Shown in pieces: positions 42,155 through 51,975 of a stretch of DNA of 64,000 nt. The stretch's first letter is position 1. Each line of letters opens with the position of its first letter. The notes beneath the pieces are model-generated. The model searched no databases. It was not told where the DNA came from and worked only from the letters and a program-made list of their open reading frames with translations. Position numbers and translations under genes: made by a program. Source of the stretch: Fictibacillus terranigra (GTDB taxonomy: Bacteria > Bacillota > Bacilli > Bacillales > Fictibacillaceae); the NCBI RefSeq assembly GCF_030412265.1, contig NZ_JAUHLN010000002.1, positions 186,001 to 250,000 of the forward strand, given 5' to 3'.

Positions 42155-42934
42155 TCAACGGTGCTGAAAGGCCGGTTTTCTTTTTTCGAAAAATGCCTGA
42201 ACGCCTTCTTTGATATCTTCCGTTTGGAACACTTCCTGAAACAGGGACGCTTCTACTTCAATGCCTTCGTTTAATGATTTGTTCAGGCCTTCATCCACAG
42301 ATTGTTTGATTCTGGAAAGCGCCTGAAGCGAATGGCGGGTGATCTTACTGGCCAGCAGTTTGGCGCTTGCCAGTCCTTCTCCGGTTGGGACCACTTGGTT
42401 GACCAGTCCGATTCGTTCGGCGGCAGCGGCTGTAATCGGCTCACCGGTAAACATCATTTCTTTTGCTTTCGCTTCCCCTATTAAGCGAGGAAGACGCTGT
42501 GTCCCGCCCCCTCCAGGAAACAATCCGAGAGTGACTTCAGGCAGTCCGATCCGGCTCTGTTCCTCTGCTATCCTCAAATCGCATGAAAGGGCAAGCTCAC
42601 AGCCGCCTCCAAGAGTCAAACCGTTCAATACAGCGATGGTCGGTTTTGGAAAGGAATCAATGCGGTTCAGGATATAGTGAACCTCCATCACTTGCGCTTT
42701 CATGTCAGGGTTTCCCATCATCTCCGGAAACTCCTTAATGTCAGCCCCGGCGACGAATGCTTTTTTTCCCGCTCCTGTTAGGACGACGGCTACGGTATCT
42801 CGGTCATTCTCGAGCTCCATGAACGTATCATCCAGCTCCTGGAATACAGACCTGCTCAATACGTTCAGCGGCGGATTGTTAATCGTAATAACAGCGAGCT
42901 GATTTTGTTTGACCACTTCAAGATATTTTCCCAT
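42155..42934 (-). CDS. Enoyl-CoA hydratase
   Basis: Crotonase-fold hydratase of 259 residues with both catalytic glutamates: LPEVTLGLFPGGGGTQRL (first) and AKEMMFTG (second). Oxyanion hole KKAFVAGADIKEF and LGGGCELALSCDL. Ends KRKPAFQHR, as is usual. Its ATG directly follows the stop of the hydroxyacyl-CoA dehydrogenase, so the two probably form consecutive beta-oxidation steps. Confidence 0.93.
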   Translation of the reverse strand: MGKYLEVVKQNQLAVITINNPPLNVLSRSVFQELDDTFMELENDRDTVAVVLTGAGKKAFVAGADIKEFPEMMGNPDMKAQVMEVHYILNRIDSFPKPTIAVLNGLTLGGGCELALSCDLRIAEEQSRIGLPEVTLGLFPGGGGTQRLPRLIGEAKAKEMMFTGEPITAAAAERIGLVNQVVPTGEGLASAKLLASKITRHSLQALSRIKQSVDEGLNKSLNEGIEVEASLFQEVFQTEDIKEGVQAFFEKRKPAFQHR

Positions 42935-43819
42935 TTATTGTTTCACTCCTTCAGTTTCATAGTTGTACCAGCCTTTGCCCGTCTTTCTCCCTAGATGCCC
43001 TTGCTTTACCTTCTCTTCAATACAAGCAAACGGTTTGTCTTCTGGATCACCGGTCTCTTTATAGCGCTGTTCCATAACAAAGTAGCCGACATCAATACCG
43101 GATAAATCCATCAGTTCAAACGGGCCGATCGGGTGGTTCAATGCTTTTCGGCAGATGATATCAATATCTCTAAAGTCAGCGATGCCCTGTTCATACAGGT
43201 AAACAGCTTCTTTTTGAAGTGCGCCTAATATGCGGTTGGCAATGAACCCGGATATCTCTTTTTTGAGCAGAACGGCAGTACGATTGATCCGTTTGGAGAT
43301 CTCCATGGTCAGACGCGCCGTTTCTTCAGAGGTCTTGTCGCTCATCACTACTTCCACACAATCCATCACGAGCGGGGGGAAGAAGAAATGCATGTTGACT
43401 ACCTTATCCGCACGGCTTGTCTCTGAAGCAACTAAACTATTGACGATGGTGGAGCTGTTTGTCGCAAAAATGGTGTGCTCTGGCGCTAGCTGATCAAGCT
43501 TCGAAAATACTTCCCGCTTTACATCCAATTTTTCTACAACAGCCTCAATGACAAAATCAGTATTTCTGACCGCATCCTCAAAGCTGGTCGTAAAACGCAG
43601 CTTTTGAAATGCTGCTTCTTTCTCATCGGCAGAAAGCCTTCCTTTAGACACCCATTTGTCCATAATTGCATGGAGTTTGTCCTGCGCAGCAGCAAGGGCC
43701 TGTTCCTGGACGTCCTGTATGATGGTTCCAAATCCGCCAAGCGCACAAAGCATGGCGATCTGGTGTCCCATCTGCCCTGCACCTAGTACTGTAATCTGCC
43801 GTACCTCTTCTGCTTTCAT
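42935..43819 (-). CDS. 3-hydroxyacyl-CoA dehydrogenase
   Basis: NAD-dependent dehydrogenase of 294 residues oxidising 3-hydroxyacyl-CoA to 3-ketoacyl-CoA. N-terminal NAD site VLGAGQMGHQIAML, then TNSSTIV, catalytic His in VNMHFFFPPLVM, and C-terminal domain GFIANRILGAL, NHPIGPFELMDLSG. Resembles Hbd/PaaH. ATG 43819 follows AAGGAGG and starts one base after the TetR stop, so the regulator and the enzyme are coupled. Confidence 0.92.
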   Translation of the reverse strand: MKAEEVRQITVLGAGQMGHQIAMLCALGGFGTIIQDVQEQALAAAQDKLHAIMDKWVSKGRLSADEKEAAFQKLRFTTSFEDAVRNTDFVIEAVVEKLDVKREVFSKLDQLAPEHTIFATNSSTIVNSLVASETSRADKVVNMHFFFPPLVMDCVEVVMSDKTSEETARLTMEISKRINRTAVLLKKEISGFIANRILGALQKEAVYLYEQGIADFRDIDIICRKALNHPIGPFELMDLSGIDVGYFVMEQRYKETGDPEDKPFACIEEKVKQGHLGRKTGKGWYNYETEGVKQ

Positions 43820-43820
43820 C

Positions 43821-44411
43821 TTATTGCCTCCTTTTTTCGTTTGAATCTTTCTGTCCAAGGCCATTGAGGATCATCTCTACAAAAGATTCAGCAACTTCAC
43901 GTTCAGACATACGTCCTTCAGGATTGAACCACTGATAGCTCCAGTTCGCTGCACCAAGGATCCCAAATGTTACAATGGACGCGTCCAGATCTGAACGGAG
44001 TTCACCGTTTTCCATACCGTCACGGATCAGGTTCTCCAGGTTGATGCGGAAGCGGTCTCTTTTAGGGATGATCTGTGAGAGGCGCTCTTCGTTCAGGTTC
44101 TTGATTTCTCTGAAAAACACTTTGGCGCTTGCCCCGGCCTGTCTGATGTTGCCGATCAGCGCATAAACGATCTCAAACAGCTTCTCTTTGCTGGATTTCA
44201 TCTCGTCAGCAATGATACGTTCCTGCTGGTTCAACAGCTCATCAATATATCCGTTGTGGATGTTCATCAACAGCTCTTCTTTGCTTGAAAAATAATAATA
44301 GAATGTCCCCTTTGTCACCCCGAGCGCATCTACGATATCCTGGATGGATGTTTCACTGAATCCTTTCTTCTCAAACAGACGGATGCTGCATTCCGTAATT
44401 TTTTCCTTCAT
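43821..44411 (-). CDS. TetR/AcrR-family regulator (FadR/PfmR-like)
   Basis: Repressor-type protein of 196 residues. N-terminal helix-turn-helix: RLFEKKGFSETSIQDIVDAL then GVTKGTFYYYFSSKEEL; the C-terminal ligand-binding domain has SAKVFFREIKNLNE. Fatty-acid metabolism regulators of this family bind acyl-CoA. ATG 44411 follows GAGGAC; a TTG nine codons earlier is less likely. It lies inside the acyl-CoA operon; the dyad at 49016-49031 is a candidate operator, which would make the operon self-regulated. Confidence 0.87.
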   Translation of the reverse strand: MKEKITECSIRLFEKKGFSETSIQDIVDALGVTKGTFYYYFSSKEELLMNIHNGYIDELLNQQERIIADEMKSSKEKLFEIVYALIGNIRQAGASAKVFFREIKNLNEERLSQIIPKRDRFRINLENLIRDGMENGELRSDLDASIVTFGILGAANWSYQWFNPEGRMSEREVAESFVEMILNGLGQKDSNEKRRQ

Positions 44412-44449
44412 GTCAGTGTCCTCGCATTCTTTTATCAATCTCAGGAAAA

Positions 44450-44478
44450 ATTATATCATTCCATTCCTCTCCTTTTAA
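44450..44478 (-). promoter_or_regulatory. Possible internal promoter for the TetR gene
   Basis: A TATAAT (44450-44455) lies 39 bases before the ATG at 44411 in a 98-base gap; the -35 (ATTAAA, about 17 bases away) is poor. A weak internal promoter is possible. Confidence 0.25.
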
Positions 44479-44509
44479 TTTCCGATCTATAAATCTATAA
44501 AAAATGCTG

Positions 44510-46135
44510 CTATGTTGTCTTTACTCTTGCTTCATCGCGCAAAGCCCTTCTTAGAATCTTGCCGACATTCGTTTTGGGCAGATGGCCGCGGAACTCGATG
44601 ACGTGCGGAATCTTATATGCCGAAAGGTTTTGCTTGCAGTAATGGATGATCTCATCTACCGTCGCTGTTTTTCCTTCTTTTAGTACGAGGATAGCTTTTA
44701 CATCCTCTCCTCTGTAGGGATCCGGAACCCCAATGACGACAGCTTCCTGAACGGCGGGGAATTCATAAAGGACTTCTTCGACCTCCCGGGGATAGATATT
44801 GTAGCCGCTTGCGATAATAAGATCTTTCTTGCGGTCCATAATATAGACATACCCTTCCTCATCCATTCGGGCGATGTCCCCGGTATACAGCCACCCGTCC
44901 CGAAGCGTATGTTCGGTCTCCTCCGGCATGTTCCAGTATCCTTTCATGACTTGGGGACCCTTGATGATCAACTCTCCCAGCTCACCGGTCTTCACATCTT
45001 CTGTTCCGGCTGCCAAGTCCACTATGCGGTAATCAGTGGATGGGAGCCCTATGCCGACGCTTCCTTCTTTTCGTTCCGAGAACATCGGATTGCAATGTGT
45101 GGTCGGTGATGCTTCAGATAAACCATAGCCTTCTAAAATCTTTGAACCTGTCTTTCTTTCAAACTCTTGAATCAGTTCCACAGGCATCGGAGCACTTCCG
45201 CTGTTGCACACTTTTATGCTGCCAATTCCGTATTTTTCCGCTTTCGGATGGTTGGTGATCGCCACATACATGGTTGGGACTCCTGGGAAAACGGTAGGCT
45301 GTTCTTTTTTTATGGTTTGAAGAACCTCATCGATATCAAACCTCGGCAGCATGATCGATTCCGATGCGGTATAGATGGCGAGGTTCATGCAGGACGTCAT
45401 GCCAAACACATGAAAAAGGGGGATGACGGTTAAATACTTCTCCTTGCCAATCTCAATGTTGAACTTAAAAAATTCATACGACTGCAATACATTAGCGATG
45501 ATATTTTTATGTGTAAGCATGGCGCCTTTGGAACGTCCGGTTGTACCTCCGGTATATTGAAGGACCGCGACATCCCGTTCCGAGACGATCCCTGCAGGAT
45601 CAATCCGTCCGCTGCCCAACTGTAAAAATTGAGAAAAAGAAAAATCTTGTGAAAGATCCTTTTGTTGTCCGTTTGGCTCAAGACTAACAGTGATGATGCG
45701 TTTCAAAGCAGAAGCCGGCTGCAATTTTTTTATTTGTCCATAAAGGGGTTCATACACAACAATGGTATCCGCCCCGCTGTCTTCAAGGATATGCTGCAGC
45801 TCCCGCTCAACGAGCAACGGATTAACTTGGGTAACAACAGCCCCTGCCGACAGCACCCCATAATAAGCAATTACATATTGAGGGCAGTTCGGCAGCATGA
45901 TGGCTACACGATCTCCAGCTTCCACACCCGTCTGCTGCAAAGCGGATGCAAAGCGGTTTACGAGATGTTGCAGTTCCTGGTATGTAGTCTTCTGGCCGTA
46001 AAATGAAAGGGCATTTAAATCTGGATACCGATCTGCTGTCTGTTGAAGCAGCTGCGGGATGGACATATCAGGAATCTGTAAATCTGGCTGAATGGTTTCA
46101 GGATAATGGCTTTTCCAAACTTTGTTTTCGCTCAT
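44510..46135 (-). CDS. Long-chain acyl-CoA ligase (LcfA/LcfB-like)
   Basis: AMP-forming acyl-CoA synthetase of 541 residues, typical of Bacillus long-chain fatty-acid ligases. Motifs: QYTGGTTGRSKGA, LEGYGLSEASP, GWLYTGDIARMDEEGY, MDRKKDLIIASGYNI and catalytic lysine in TNVGKILRRAL. The second of two adjacent ATGs (46135) is better spaced from GGAGGG. It precedes the regulator by 98 bases. Confidence 0.92.
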   Translation of the reverse strand: MSENKVWKSHYPETIQPDLQIPDMSIPQLLQQTADRYPDLNALSFYGQKTTYQELQHLVNRFASALQQTGVEAGDRVAIMLPNCPQYVIAYYGVLSAGAVVTQVNPLLVERELQHILEDSGADTIVVYEPLYGQIKKLQPASALKRIITVSLEPNGQQKDLSQDFSFSQFLQLGSGRIDPAGIVSERDVAVLQYTGGTTGRSKGAMLTHKNIIANVLQSYEFFKFNIEIGKEKYLTVIPLFHVFGMTSCMNLAIYTASESIMLPRFDIDEVLQTIKKEQPTVFPGVPTMYVAITNHPKAEKYGIGSIKVCNSGSAPMPVELIQEFERKTGSKILEGYGLSEASPTTHCNPMFSERKEGSVGIGLPSTDYRIVDLAAGTEDVKTGELGELIIKGPQVMKGYWNMPEETEHTLRDGWLYTGDIARMDEEGYVYIMDRKKDLIIASGYNIYPREVEEVLYEFPAVQEAVVIGVPDPYRGEDVKAILVLKEGKTATVDEIIHYCKQNLSAYKIPHVIEFRGHLPKTNVGKILRRALRDEARVKTT

Positions 46136-46191
46136 CATTCACCCTCCAGATTAATAAAATTGATGAGTTGGCTTTTCGGCAGAATTAGCAT

Positions 46192-46944
46192 TCAAAAGAT
46201 CAATCCGCCTCCATCCACCGATAAAGTGGTACCTGTGATAAAAGATGCTTCTTCGGAGGCGAGAAACAGCACGGCTGTTGCTACTTCCTCCGGTGATCCG
46301 ATTCTCCCGAGAGCATTTGCGGAAGAGATGATCGGCCACTTTCTTTCATTGTTCTTCCAGTCATCGATGATGCTCGTATCGATCACTCCTGGAGCAACAG
46401 CATTGACACGGATATTATGTCTGCCATACTCAAGCGCAGCGTTCTGAGTGAGAAGGACTACACCGCCCTTTGATGCATTATACGCGGATACGTATTTTTG
46501 CCCTTTTAACCCAAGCAGACTTGAAGTATTGATGATCACCCCCCCACCAGCTTTGATCAGTTCGGGAACGCCATGTTTGATGCCGAGGAAGACTCCTTTT
46601 AAATTAATGTCAACAATGCGGTCCCATTCGCTTTCGGCGAGATCTGTGCTCTTCACTTCAGGGTTACCGATGCCGGCATTATTGAACAAAATATCCAGAG
46701 CGCTAAATTCGCTAATCGCCGCGTCGATCATCTTTTTTACCTGGATGGAGTCTGTAACATCTGTTTTAACAAAGAACGCTGATCCATTTTGCTCTCTTAT
46801 GAGATGGACCGTCTCTTCCCCAAGCTCTTCGTTGACATCAGCGACAACAATATTGGCTCCTTCTTTGGCAAAAAGAAGGGCTGTCGCTCTTCCAATGCCC
46901 CCTCCTCCACCGGTTATGATAGCTGTTTTCCCTTGCAGTCTCAT
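46192..46944 (-). CDS. SDR-family oxidoreductase
   Basis: Short-chain dehydrogenase of 250 residues. TGGGGGIGRATAL cofactor loop, NNAGIGNP, NTSSLLGLKGQ, YNASKGG, C-terminal FITGTTLSVDGGGL. FabG/cyclohexanol-dehydrogenase-like. AAGGGGG ribosome site. Follows a second SDR gene by 22 bases, possibly a heteromeric or sequential pair for a hydroxy/keto intermediate. Confidence 0.88.
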   Translation of the reverse strand: MRLQGKTAIITGGGGGIGRATALLFAKEGANIVVADVNEELGEETVHLIREQNGSAFFVKTDVTDSIQVKKMIDAAISEFSALDILFNNAGIGNPEVKSTDLAESEWDRIVDINLKGVFLGIKHGVPELIKAGGGVIINTSSLLGLKGQKYVSAYNASKGGVVLLTQNAALEYGRHNIRVNAVAPGVIDTSIIDDWKNNERKWPIISSANALGRIGSPEEVATAVLFLASEEASFITGTTLSVDGGGLIF

Positions 46945-46966
46945 ACGTGCCCCCTTATTGGATTCT

Positions 46967-47740
46967 TTACATGGCGTGTGCCCCGCCGTCCACGATCAGG
47001 ACGTCGCCGGTTACATAATTTGAAGCGTTGGAAGCAAGAAACAATGCCGCACCTTTAAGATCATCTTCACTTCCAAAACGGTTAAGCGGTGTTCCACCAA
47101 GAATGGCATCCTTACCGTGCTCAATCAGCACCTTGGACATTTTGGTCGGGAAAAACCCTGGCGCAATCGCGTTAACATTGATATTGTGCTGTCCCCATTT
47201 CACGGCGAGATCCTTGGTGAACGTAATGACCGCACCTTTGCTTGTGTTGTAGCCGATCGTATCCATAAAGCGAGGATCCGTGCCTCCCAGTCCGGCAACA
47301 GATGCAATATTGATGATTTTGCCGGATTTTTGTTCAATCATCACTTTTCCAGCAGCCTGGCTCATTAAGAATGTGCCCGTCACGTTAACGTCGATGACCT
47401 TTTTCCACGCTTCATAAGGCATTTCAGCAGCGGGTGCTCCCCATGTCGCTCCACTGTTGTTCACGAGAATATCAATCGCACCAAATTCCTTCAGTGTTTG
47501 ATCGACCACAGCATGAACATCTTGCGGATTTGTAATATCGCACTTTAAAGCAAGTGTCTTCGCTCCAAGATTTTTTAATCCCTCTGCTGTTTCCTCACAT
47601 GCCTCCACTTTCCTGGAGCAGAGCACGATGTTGGCGCCAGCTTCAGCGAACGCTTCGGCGATCTGCCGTCCTAATCCCCTGCCTCCGCCAGTTACAATCG
47701 CTGTTTTGCCTGTTAACTCAAACAGCTTGAGTACATTCAT
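46967..47740 (-). CDS. SDR-family oxidoreductase (FabG/gluconate-5-dehydrogenase-like)
   Basis: Short-chain dehydrogenase of 257 residues with TGGGRGLGRQIAEAF, NNSGATWG (Ser replacing the usual Ala), IASVAGLGG, YNTSKGA and ITVDGGAHAM-like end (DVLIVDGGAHAM). AAAGGAG ribosome site. Lies 27 bases after the first acyl-CoA dehydrogenase of the operon. Confidence 0.88.
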   Translation of the reverse strand: MNVLKLFELTGKTAIVTGGGRGLGRQIAEAFAEAGANIVLCSRKVEACEETAEGLKNLGAKTLALKCDITNPQDVHAVVDQTLKEFGAIDILVNNSGATWGAPAAEMPYEAWKKVIDVNVTGTFLMSQAAGKVMIEQKSGKIINIASVAGLGGTDPRFMDTIGYNTSKGAVITFTKDLAVKWGQHNINVNAIAPGFFPTKMSKVLIEHGKDAILGGTPLNRFGSEDDLKGAALFLASNASNYVTGDVLIVDGGAHAM

Positions 47741-47767
47741 GGTTCGACTCTCCTTTGTTGCAGAAAT

Positions 47768-48994
47768 TTAATGGACGAGTAATTCTTGAGGATATTTTTT
47801 CAGTTCAAGTCTTGCGAGCTGAGCACGGTGGACTTCATCAGGTCCATCAGCCAGTCTTAATGTTCTTGCATTCGCCCACTGGGCTGCAAGCGTAGAGTCG
47901 TCCGACACCCCTGCCCCTCCAAATGCTTGTATGGCACGGTCCAAAACACGGAGCGCCATGGACGGAGCAACGACCTTAATCATTGCAATCTCTTGTTTCG
48001 CTTCTTTATTGCCGACGGTGTCCATCATATAAGCCGCTTTTAATGTCAAAAGCCGTGCCTGCTCGATCTCGATCCTCGAGTCTGCAATCCATTCGCGGAT
48101 GACGCCTTGATCGGCAATTGGTTTTCCGAAGGCTGTACGTTTTTGAACACGCTTACATAATTCTTCAAGCGCTCTCTCCGCTGCTCCGATCAGCCGCATA
48201 CAATGATGGATTCTGCCTGGGCCGAGTCTTCCTTGAGCGATGGCAAAGCCTTTTCCTTCATCCCAAATCATATTTTCAGCGGGTACTCTGACATTTTCAT
48301 AAGTAATCTCTCCATGTCCATGCGGGGCATGATCATAACCGAATACCGAAAGCATCCTTTCGACCTTCACGCCAGGAGTATCCAAAGGAACCAGGATCAT
48401 GGATTGCTGCTCATGCCGGTTAGCGCCAGGGTTGGTCTTTCCCATCACAATCGCAATTTTGCAACGCGGGTCTCCAGCTCCCGACGACCACCATTTACGT
48501 CCATTGACGACATAATCATCTCCATCCCTCTCGATGCGTGCTTGGATATTTGTTGCATCTGAGGAAGCGATTTCGGGCTCTGTCATAGAAAAACAGGATC
48601 TGATCGAGCCTTCTAAAAGGGGTGTAAGCCACTTTTCTTTTTGTTGTTCTGTTCCGTAACGGACAAGAACCTCCATATTTCCGGTATCCGGCGCACTGCA
48701 GTTAAAGATTTCCGGCCCGATAAGGGAACGTCCCATGATTTCACAAAGCGGGGCATATTCCTGATTGGTTAGGCCGGCACCATATTCGCTTTCAGGCAGG
48801 AACAGGTTCCATAGACCTTCTTTTCTCGCTTTTTCCTTTAATTCTTCCATGATCGGCGGAACCGCACTCCATCTGTTCTTTTGTTCATTAAGCTGCTTTT
48901 CGTAAAGCGCCTCATTTGGATAGACATACTGTTCCATAAAGCGGGTGATCCGTTTCTGCAAATCTTTCACTTTTTCTGAATATGAAAAATTCAT
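47768..48994 (-). CDS. Acyl-CoA dehydrogenase, ACAD10/11-like
   Basis: FAD-dependent acyl-CoA dehydrogenase of 408 residues. [33 protein letters not shown] and [20 protein letters not shown], with the C-terminal [12 protein letters not shown], match the ACAD11-type group, in which the dehydrogenase works with an APH kinase domain on 4-hydroxyacyl substrates. Starting ATG 48994 (second of two) is 9 bases from GAGGAG. It is the first gene of the operon, behind the promoter and operator at 49016-49075. Confidence 0.9.
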   Translation of the reverse strand: MNFSYSEKVKDLQKRITRFMEQYVYPNEALYEKQLNEQKNRWSAVPPIMEELKEKARKEGLWNLFLPESEYGAGLTNQEYAPLCEIMGRSLIGPEIFNCSAPDTGNMEVLVRYGTEQQKEKWLTPLLEGSIRSCFSMTEPEIASSDATNIQARIERDGDDYVVNGRKWWSSGAGDPRCKIAIVMGKTNPGANRHEQQSMILVPLDTPGVKVERMLSVFGYDHAPHGHGEITYENVRVPAENMIWDEGKGFAIAQGRLGPGRIHHCMRLIGAAERALEELCKRVQKRTAFGKPIADQGVIREWIADSRIEIEQARLLTLKAAYMMDTVGNKEAKQEIAMIKVVAPSMALRVLDRAIQAFGGAGVSDDSTLAAQWANARTLRLADGPDEVHRAQLARLELKKYPQELLVH

Positions 48995-49015
48995 GACCTT
49001 CATCTCCTCTCAACT

Positions 49016-49031
49016 TACTAACCGGTCGGTA
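49016..49031. promoter_or_regulatory. Dyad operator, TetR/PfmR-like
   Basis: TACTAACCGGTCGGTA: TAC-NN-ACCGGT-NN-GTA, twofold symmetric around ACCGGT. The reverse strand TACCGACCGGTTAGTA resembles the TACCGACCG-type site I recall for the TetR regulator PfmR of Thermus. It lies 16 bases downstream of the -10 element, as a repressor site would. Confidence 0.65.
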
Positions 49032-49047
49032 TGTTAGATTAATTAAA

Positions 49048-49075
49048 AGTATACTCCATCCACTCAAATAATCAA
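49048..49075 (-). promoter_or_regulatory. SigA promoter of the acyl-CoA operon
   Basis: Minus strand: TTGATT (49070-49075), 16-base spacer, TATACT (49048-49053); the dyad operator follows downstream. Confidence 0.7.
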
Positions 49076-49166
49076 GAAATATACTTATTATTCAAAAAAT
49101 TAATAAAATAGTCCTCTATATAAATTCATGTGGGTATGGGAAATACTAATGCCGGAGGTGACAGCT

Positions 49167-49481
49167 TTGAGCAAAATAAAAAATGTCGTTCTATGGACCG
49201 CAGCGATCTTCTTTCTTTTTTTTGCCTGGTCGGATTATGTAAAAGGACAACTAACGCTTTCAAGGCTCGAAGGACGTGTGCTGGAAAAATCTTATTCAGA
49301 ATTGGCAGTTGACAGGGGGACAAATTTTGTAAGCGTGCCCCGATATACCATCCGCCTTTCATCCGGCCAGGCTGTTACTGTTTCATCACCGGATTTTCAC
49401 TCGATCAAACAGGGAGACCATGTCCTGTTTATTAAACAAAATGGAAGCATAAGTCTCTATAAAAGAGAAAGCCGATCATAA
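49167..49481 (+). CDS. Small membrane-anchored protein of unknown function
   Basis: Unrecognised protein of 104 residues with one hydrophobic N-terminal helix (VVLWTAAIFFLFFAWSDYV) and a soluble beta-rich tail (SVPRYTIRLSSGQAVTVSS, GDHVLFIKQNGSIS). A TTG at 49167 stands 6 bases after GGAGGTG and gives a protein starting MSKIKNVV; the upstream ATG at 49128 has no such site. Transcribed divergently from the acyl-CoA operon. Followed by a terminator that overlaps its stop. Confidence 0.72.
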   Translation: MSKIKNVVLWTAAIFFLFFAWSDYVKGQLTLSRLEGRVLEKSYSELAVDRGTNFVSVPRYTIRLSSGQAVTVSSPDFHSIKQGDHVLFIKQNGSISLYKRESRS

Positions 49482-49495
49482 AGGATCGGCTTTTA
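49471..49495 (+). terminator. Terminator of the small membrane protein gene
   Basis: GCCGATC, 6-base loop, GATCGGC, then TTTT. It contains the stop codon of the plus-strand gene and the stop of the MerR relic on the other strand. Confidence 0.7.
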
Positions 49496-49652
49496 TACAT
49501 GCTCTTTCATTTTTTGATGCCTCACAGAGCGCAATGATGAAGGCCATTGAACCGGCAGGATTACTCAAACCAATTTCGTCATAATAGCGGAGCGTTTTAA
49601 CGGGTATGTTAAGAAGCTGTGCCATCTGGCCAATAGAGAATCTGTTTTTAAT
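49476..49652 (-). pseudogene. MerR-family regulator relic
   Basis: A 58-codon open frame encodes the MerR-type DNA-binding start: KNRFSIGQMAQLLNI, PVKTLRYYDEIGL, then an unrelated tail NPAGSMAFIIALCEAS to a TGA. There is no effector domain and no ATG; an ATT at 49652 follows AGGTG. It is probably the N-terminal scrap of a multidrug-type MerR regulator. Confidence 0.65.
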
Positions 49653-49699
49653 GAAAACACCTGCTTATTGCATGATGTACGTATCATTGCACCAACGGA

Positions 49700-50686
<987 letters not shown>

Positions 50687-50753
50687 ATTGTTCATCCTCT
50701 CCAAATTAGTTAAACCCATTCCTGCAATGTACCTTTACCCTGTTTTCCACTAT

Positions 50754-50787
50754 AAAAAAACGAAGAGAAAGTGTAAGATTCTCTTCG
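50754..50787 (-). terminator. Terminator of the nitroreductase gene
   Basis: CGAAGAGAA and TTCTCTTCG form a 9-bp stem; T7 follows on the minus strand. 13 bases past the stop at 50800. Confidence 0.8.
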
Positions 50788-50799
50788 TGCTGTAATCGG

Positions 50800-51369
50800 C
50801 TATTTTAACCACTTGGTGAATTCATGAAAGGATTTTCTTTTGATGGCTGCAGGAGCTTTGATTGGATAGCCAAGATAGATGAAACCAGCCATTTCACCTT
50901 TGTCTGAGAGCTGAAAATAAGACCTTACTCTGTCGTCATAACAAATGGCGCCTGTGCGCCAAACCGCCCCAAGACCTAGTGCATGGGCAGCGAGCAGCAT
51001 ATTTTGGATAGAAGCACTGACAGCTGCTGTTTCCTCTTTATGAATCACTTTTTGAAGAACTCCAGGCTCTACACCTACCGCAATAATGACGGGTGCACGA
51101 AGGGGTTTTTTCTTTACATTCTCCAATTTTTGCTGATCCTCTTCGGACAATGGTTCATTCATTCCGGATTTCGTGATCGCTGCCAGCAGCTCTCCAAGCT
51201 TGTTTCTCCCTGATTCACTGATCACGAAAAATCTCCAAGGATTCGTACGGTAATGGTTTGGAGCAAATGTTCCCGCTTCTAAAATTTTTTCCACCAGATG
51301 TTCGGGAACAGGATCATCCTTTACCAAACCTATGCTTCTTCTTGTATTAATCGCTTCAAAAATATCCAA
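50800..51369 (-). CDS. Nitroreductase-family protein
   Basis: FMN-dependent NAD(P)H oxidoreductase fold, 189 residues. INTRRSIGLV with the arginine pair binding FMN, APNHYRTNPWRFFVI, AVSASIQNMLLAAHALGLGA and the closing YLGYPIKAP are characteristic; resembles B. subtilis YfhC-like enzymes. GATG start without strong GGAGG (GGATG). Has its own terminator. Substrate not determined. Confidence 0.9.
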   Translation of the reverse strand: MDIFEAINTRRSIGLVKDDPVPEHLVEKILEAGTFAPNHYRTNPWRFFVISESGRNKLGELLAAITKSGMNEPLSEEDQQKLENVKKKPLRAPVIIAVGVEPGVLQKVIHKEETAAVSASIQNMLLAAHALGLGAVWRTGAICYDDRVRSYFQLSDKGEMAGFIYLGYPIKAPAAIKRKSFHEFTKWLK

Positions 51370-51579
51370 CCTGCATCATCCTTTTTAACTACCTTATGCT
51401 TAGCTATAGCTCCATTATAACGCCGCTCTTTTCCAGGAGCCATTGATTGTTTCTCAGTGCTCCCAGCTTGATGGATCTTCAAGCAGCAATGATCCAAATA
51501 TTTGTTAGGACAACACTTTCTTGATTTAAACATCTTTCTGCAAACGTTACTGATAAGGAACGACTTCCACTTTTCCCAT
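51370..51579 (-). pseudogene. Possible GrpB (UPF0157) family relic
   Basis: An ATG at 51579 after AGAGG starts [10 protein letters not shown] followed by a stop; shifting frames gives [17 protein letters not shown] and MAPGK, reminiscent of GrpB-family VEVVPY... and IHHIGSTAVPG segments. Everything else is lost. The likeness is short, so this is a tentative call. No other gene is visible in 51370-51705. Confidence 0.3.
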
Positions 51580-51705
51580 CTTGTACCTCTTTTATCATTA
51601 AGTATACACCGTCATACATCCAAAAAACGAATGCCTTTTTTTATTTTCGGAAACCTTAATAGACGAGCAGCAGGTCTGCTCAATTCCATGCGGGGGTGTT
51701 GTACC

Positions 51706-51897
51706 ATGGCAAGAAACAAACTATTGGTACCTGGTTCTGAGAATGCGTTAAATCAAATGAAAGAGGAAATCGCCAATGAGTTTGGAGTGAAGCTTGGTGC
51801 AGATACGACCGCACGGGCTAACGGATCTGTAGGCGGAGAGATGACTAAACGTCTCGTTGCGTATGCAGAACAGCAGCTTGGAAATCAACCCCGTTAG
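51706..51897 (+). CDS. Alpha/beta-type small acid-soluble spore protein
   Basis: DNA-binding SASP of 63 residues that coats and protects spore DNA. Conserved cores: [20 protein letters not shown] with GPR protease site in the [11 protein letters not shown] segment, and [19 protein letters not shown]. The frame is open upstream (from 51502), but only the ATG at 51706, following GGGGGTG, makes the normal SASP. Expected to be forespore (SigG) expressed; a CATACA at about 51613 might be a -10 but lies far away. Own terminator. Confidence 0.95.
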   Translation: MARNKLLVPGSENALNQMKEEIANEFGVKLGADTTARANGSVGGEMTKRLVAYAEQQLGNQPR

Positions 51898-51913
51898 TGT
51901 TGATTTCAACAAA

Positions 51914-51940
51914 AGAGACCCTTTATCGGGTCTCTTTTTC
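51914..51940 (+). terminator. Terminator of the SASP gene
   Basis: AGAGACCC, 6-base loop, GGGTCTCT, then TTTTT; 17 bases past the stop. Confidence 0.88.
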
Positions 51941-51975
51941 TGTTGGCGGTTCATTCACATCCTGCTTGAACCGAG

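Noticed and set aside
51600-51620. SigG promoter for the SASP gene at CATACA near 51613
   Set aside because: The -35 does not fit and the distance to the ribosome site is unusually long; not strong enough to annotate.
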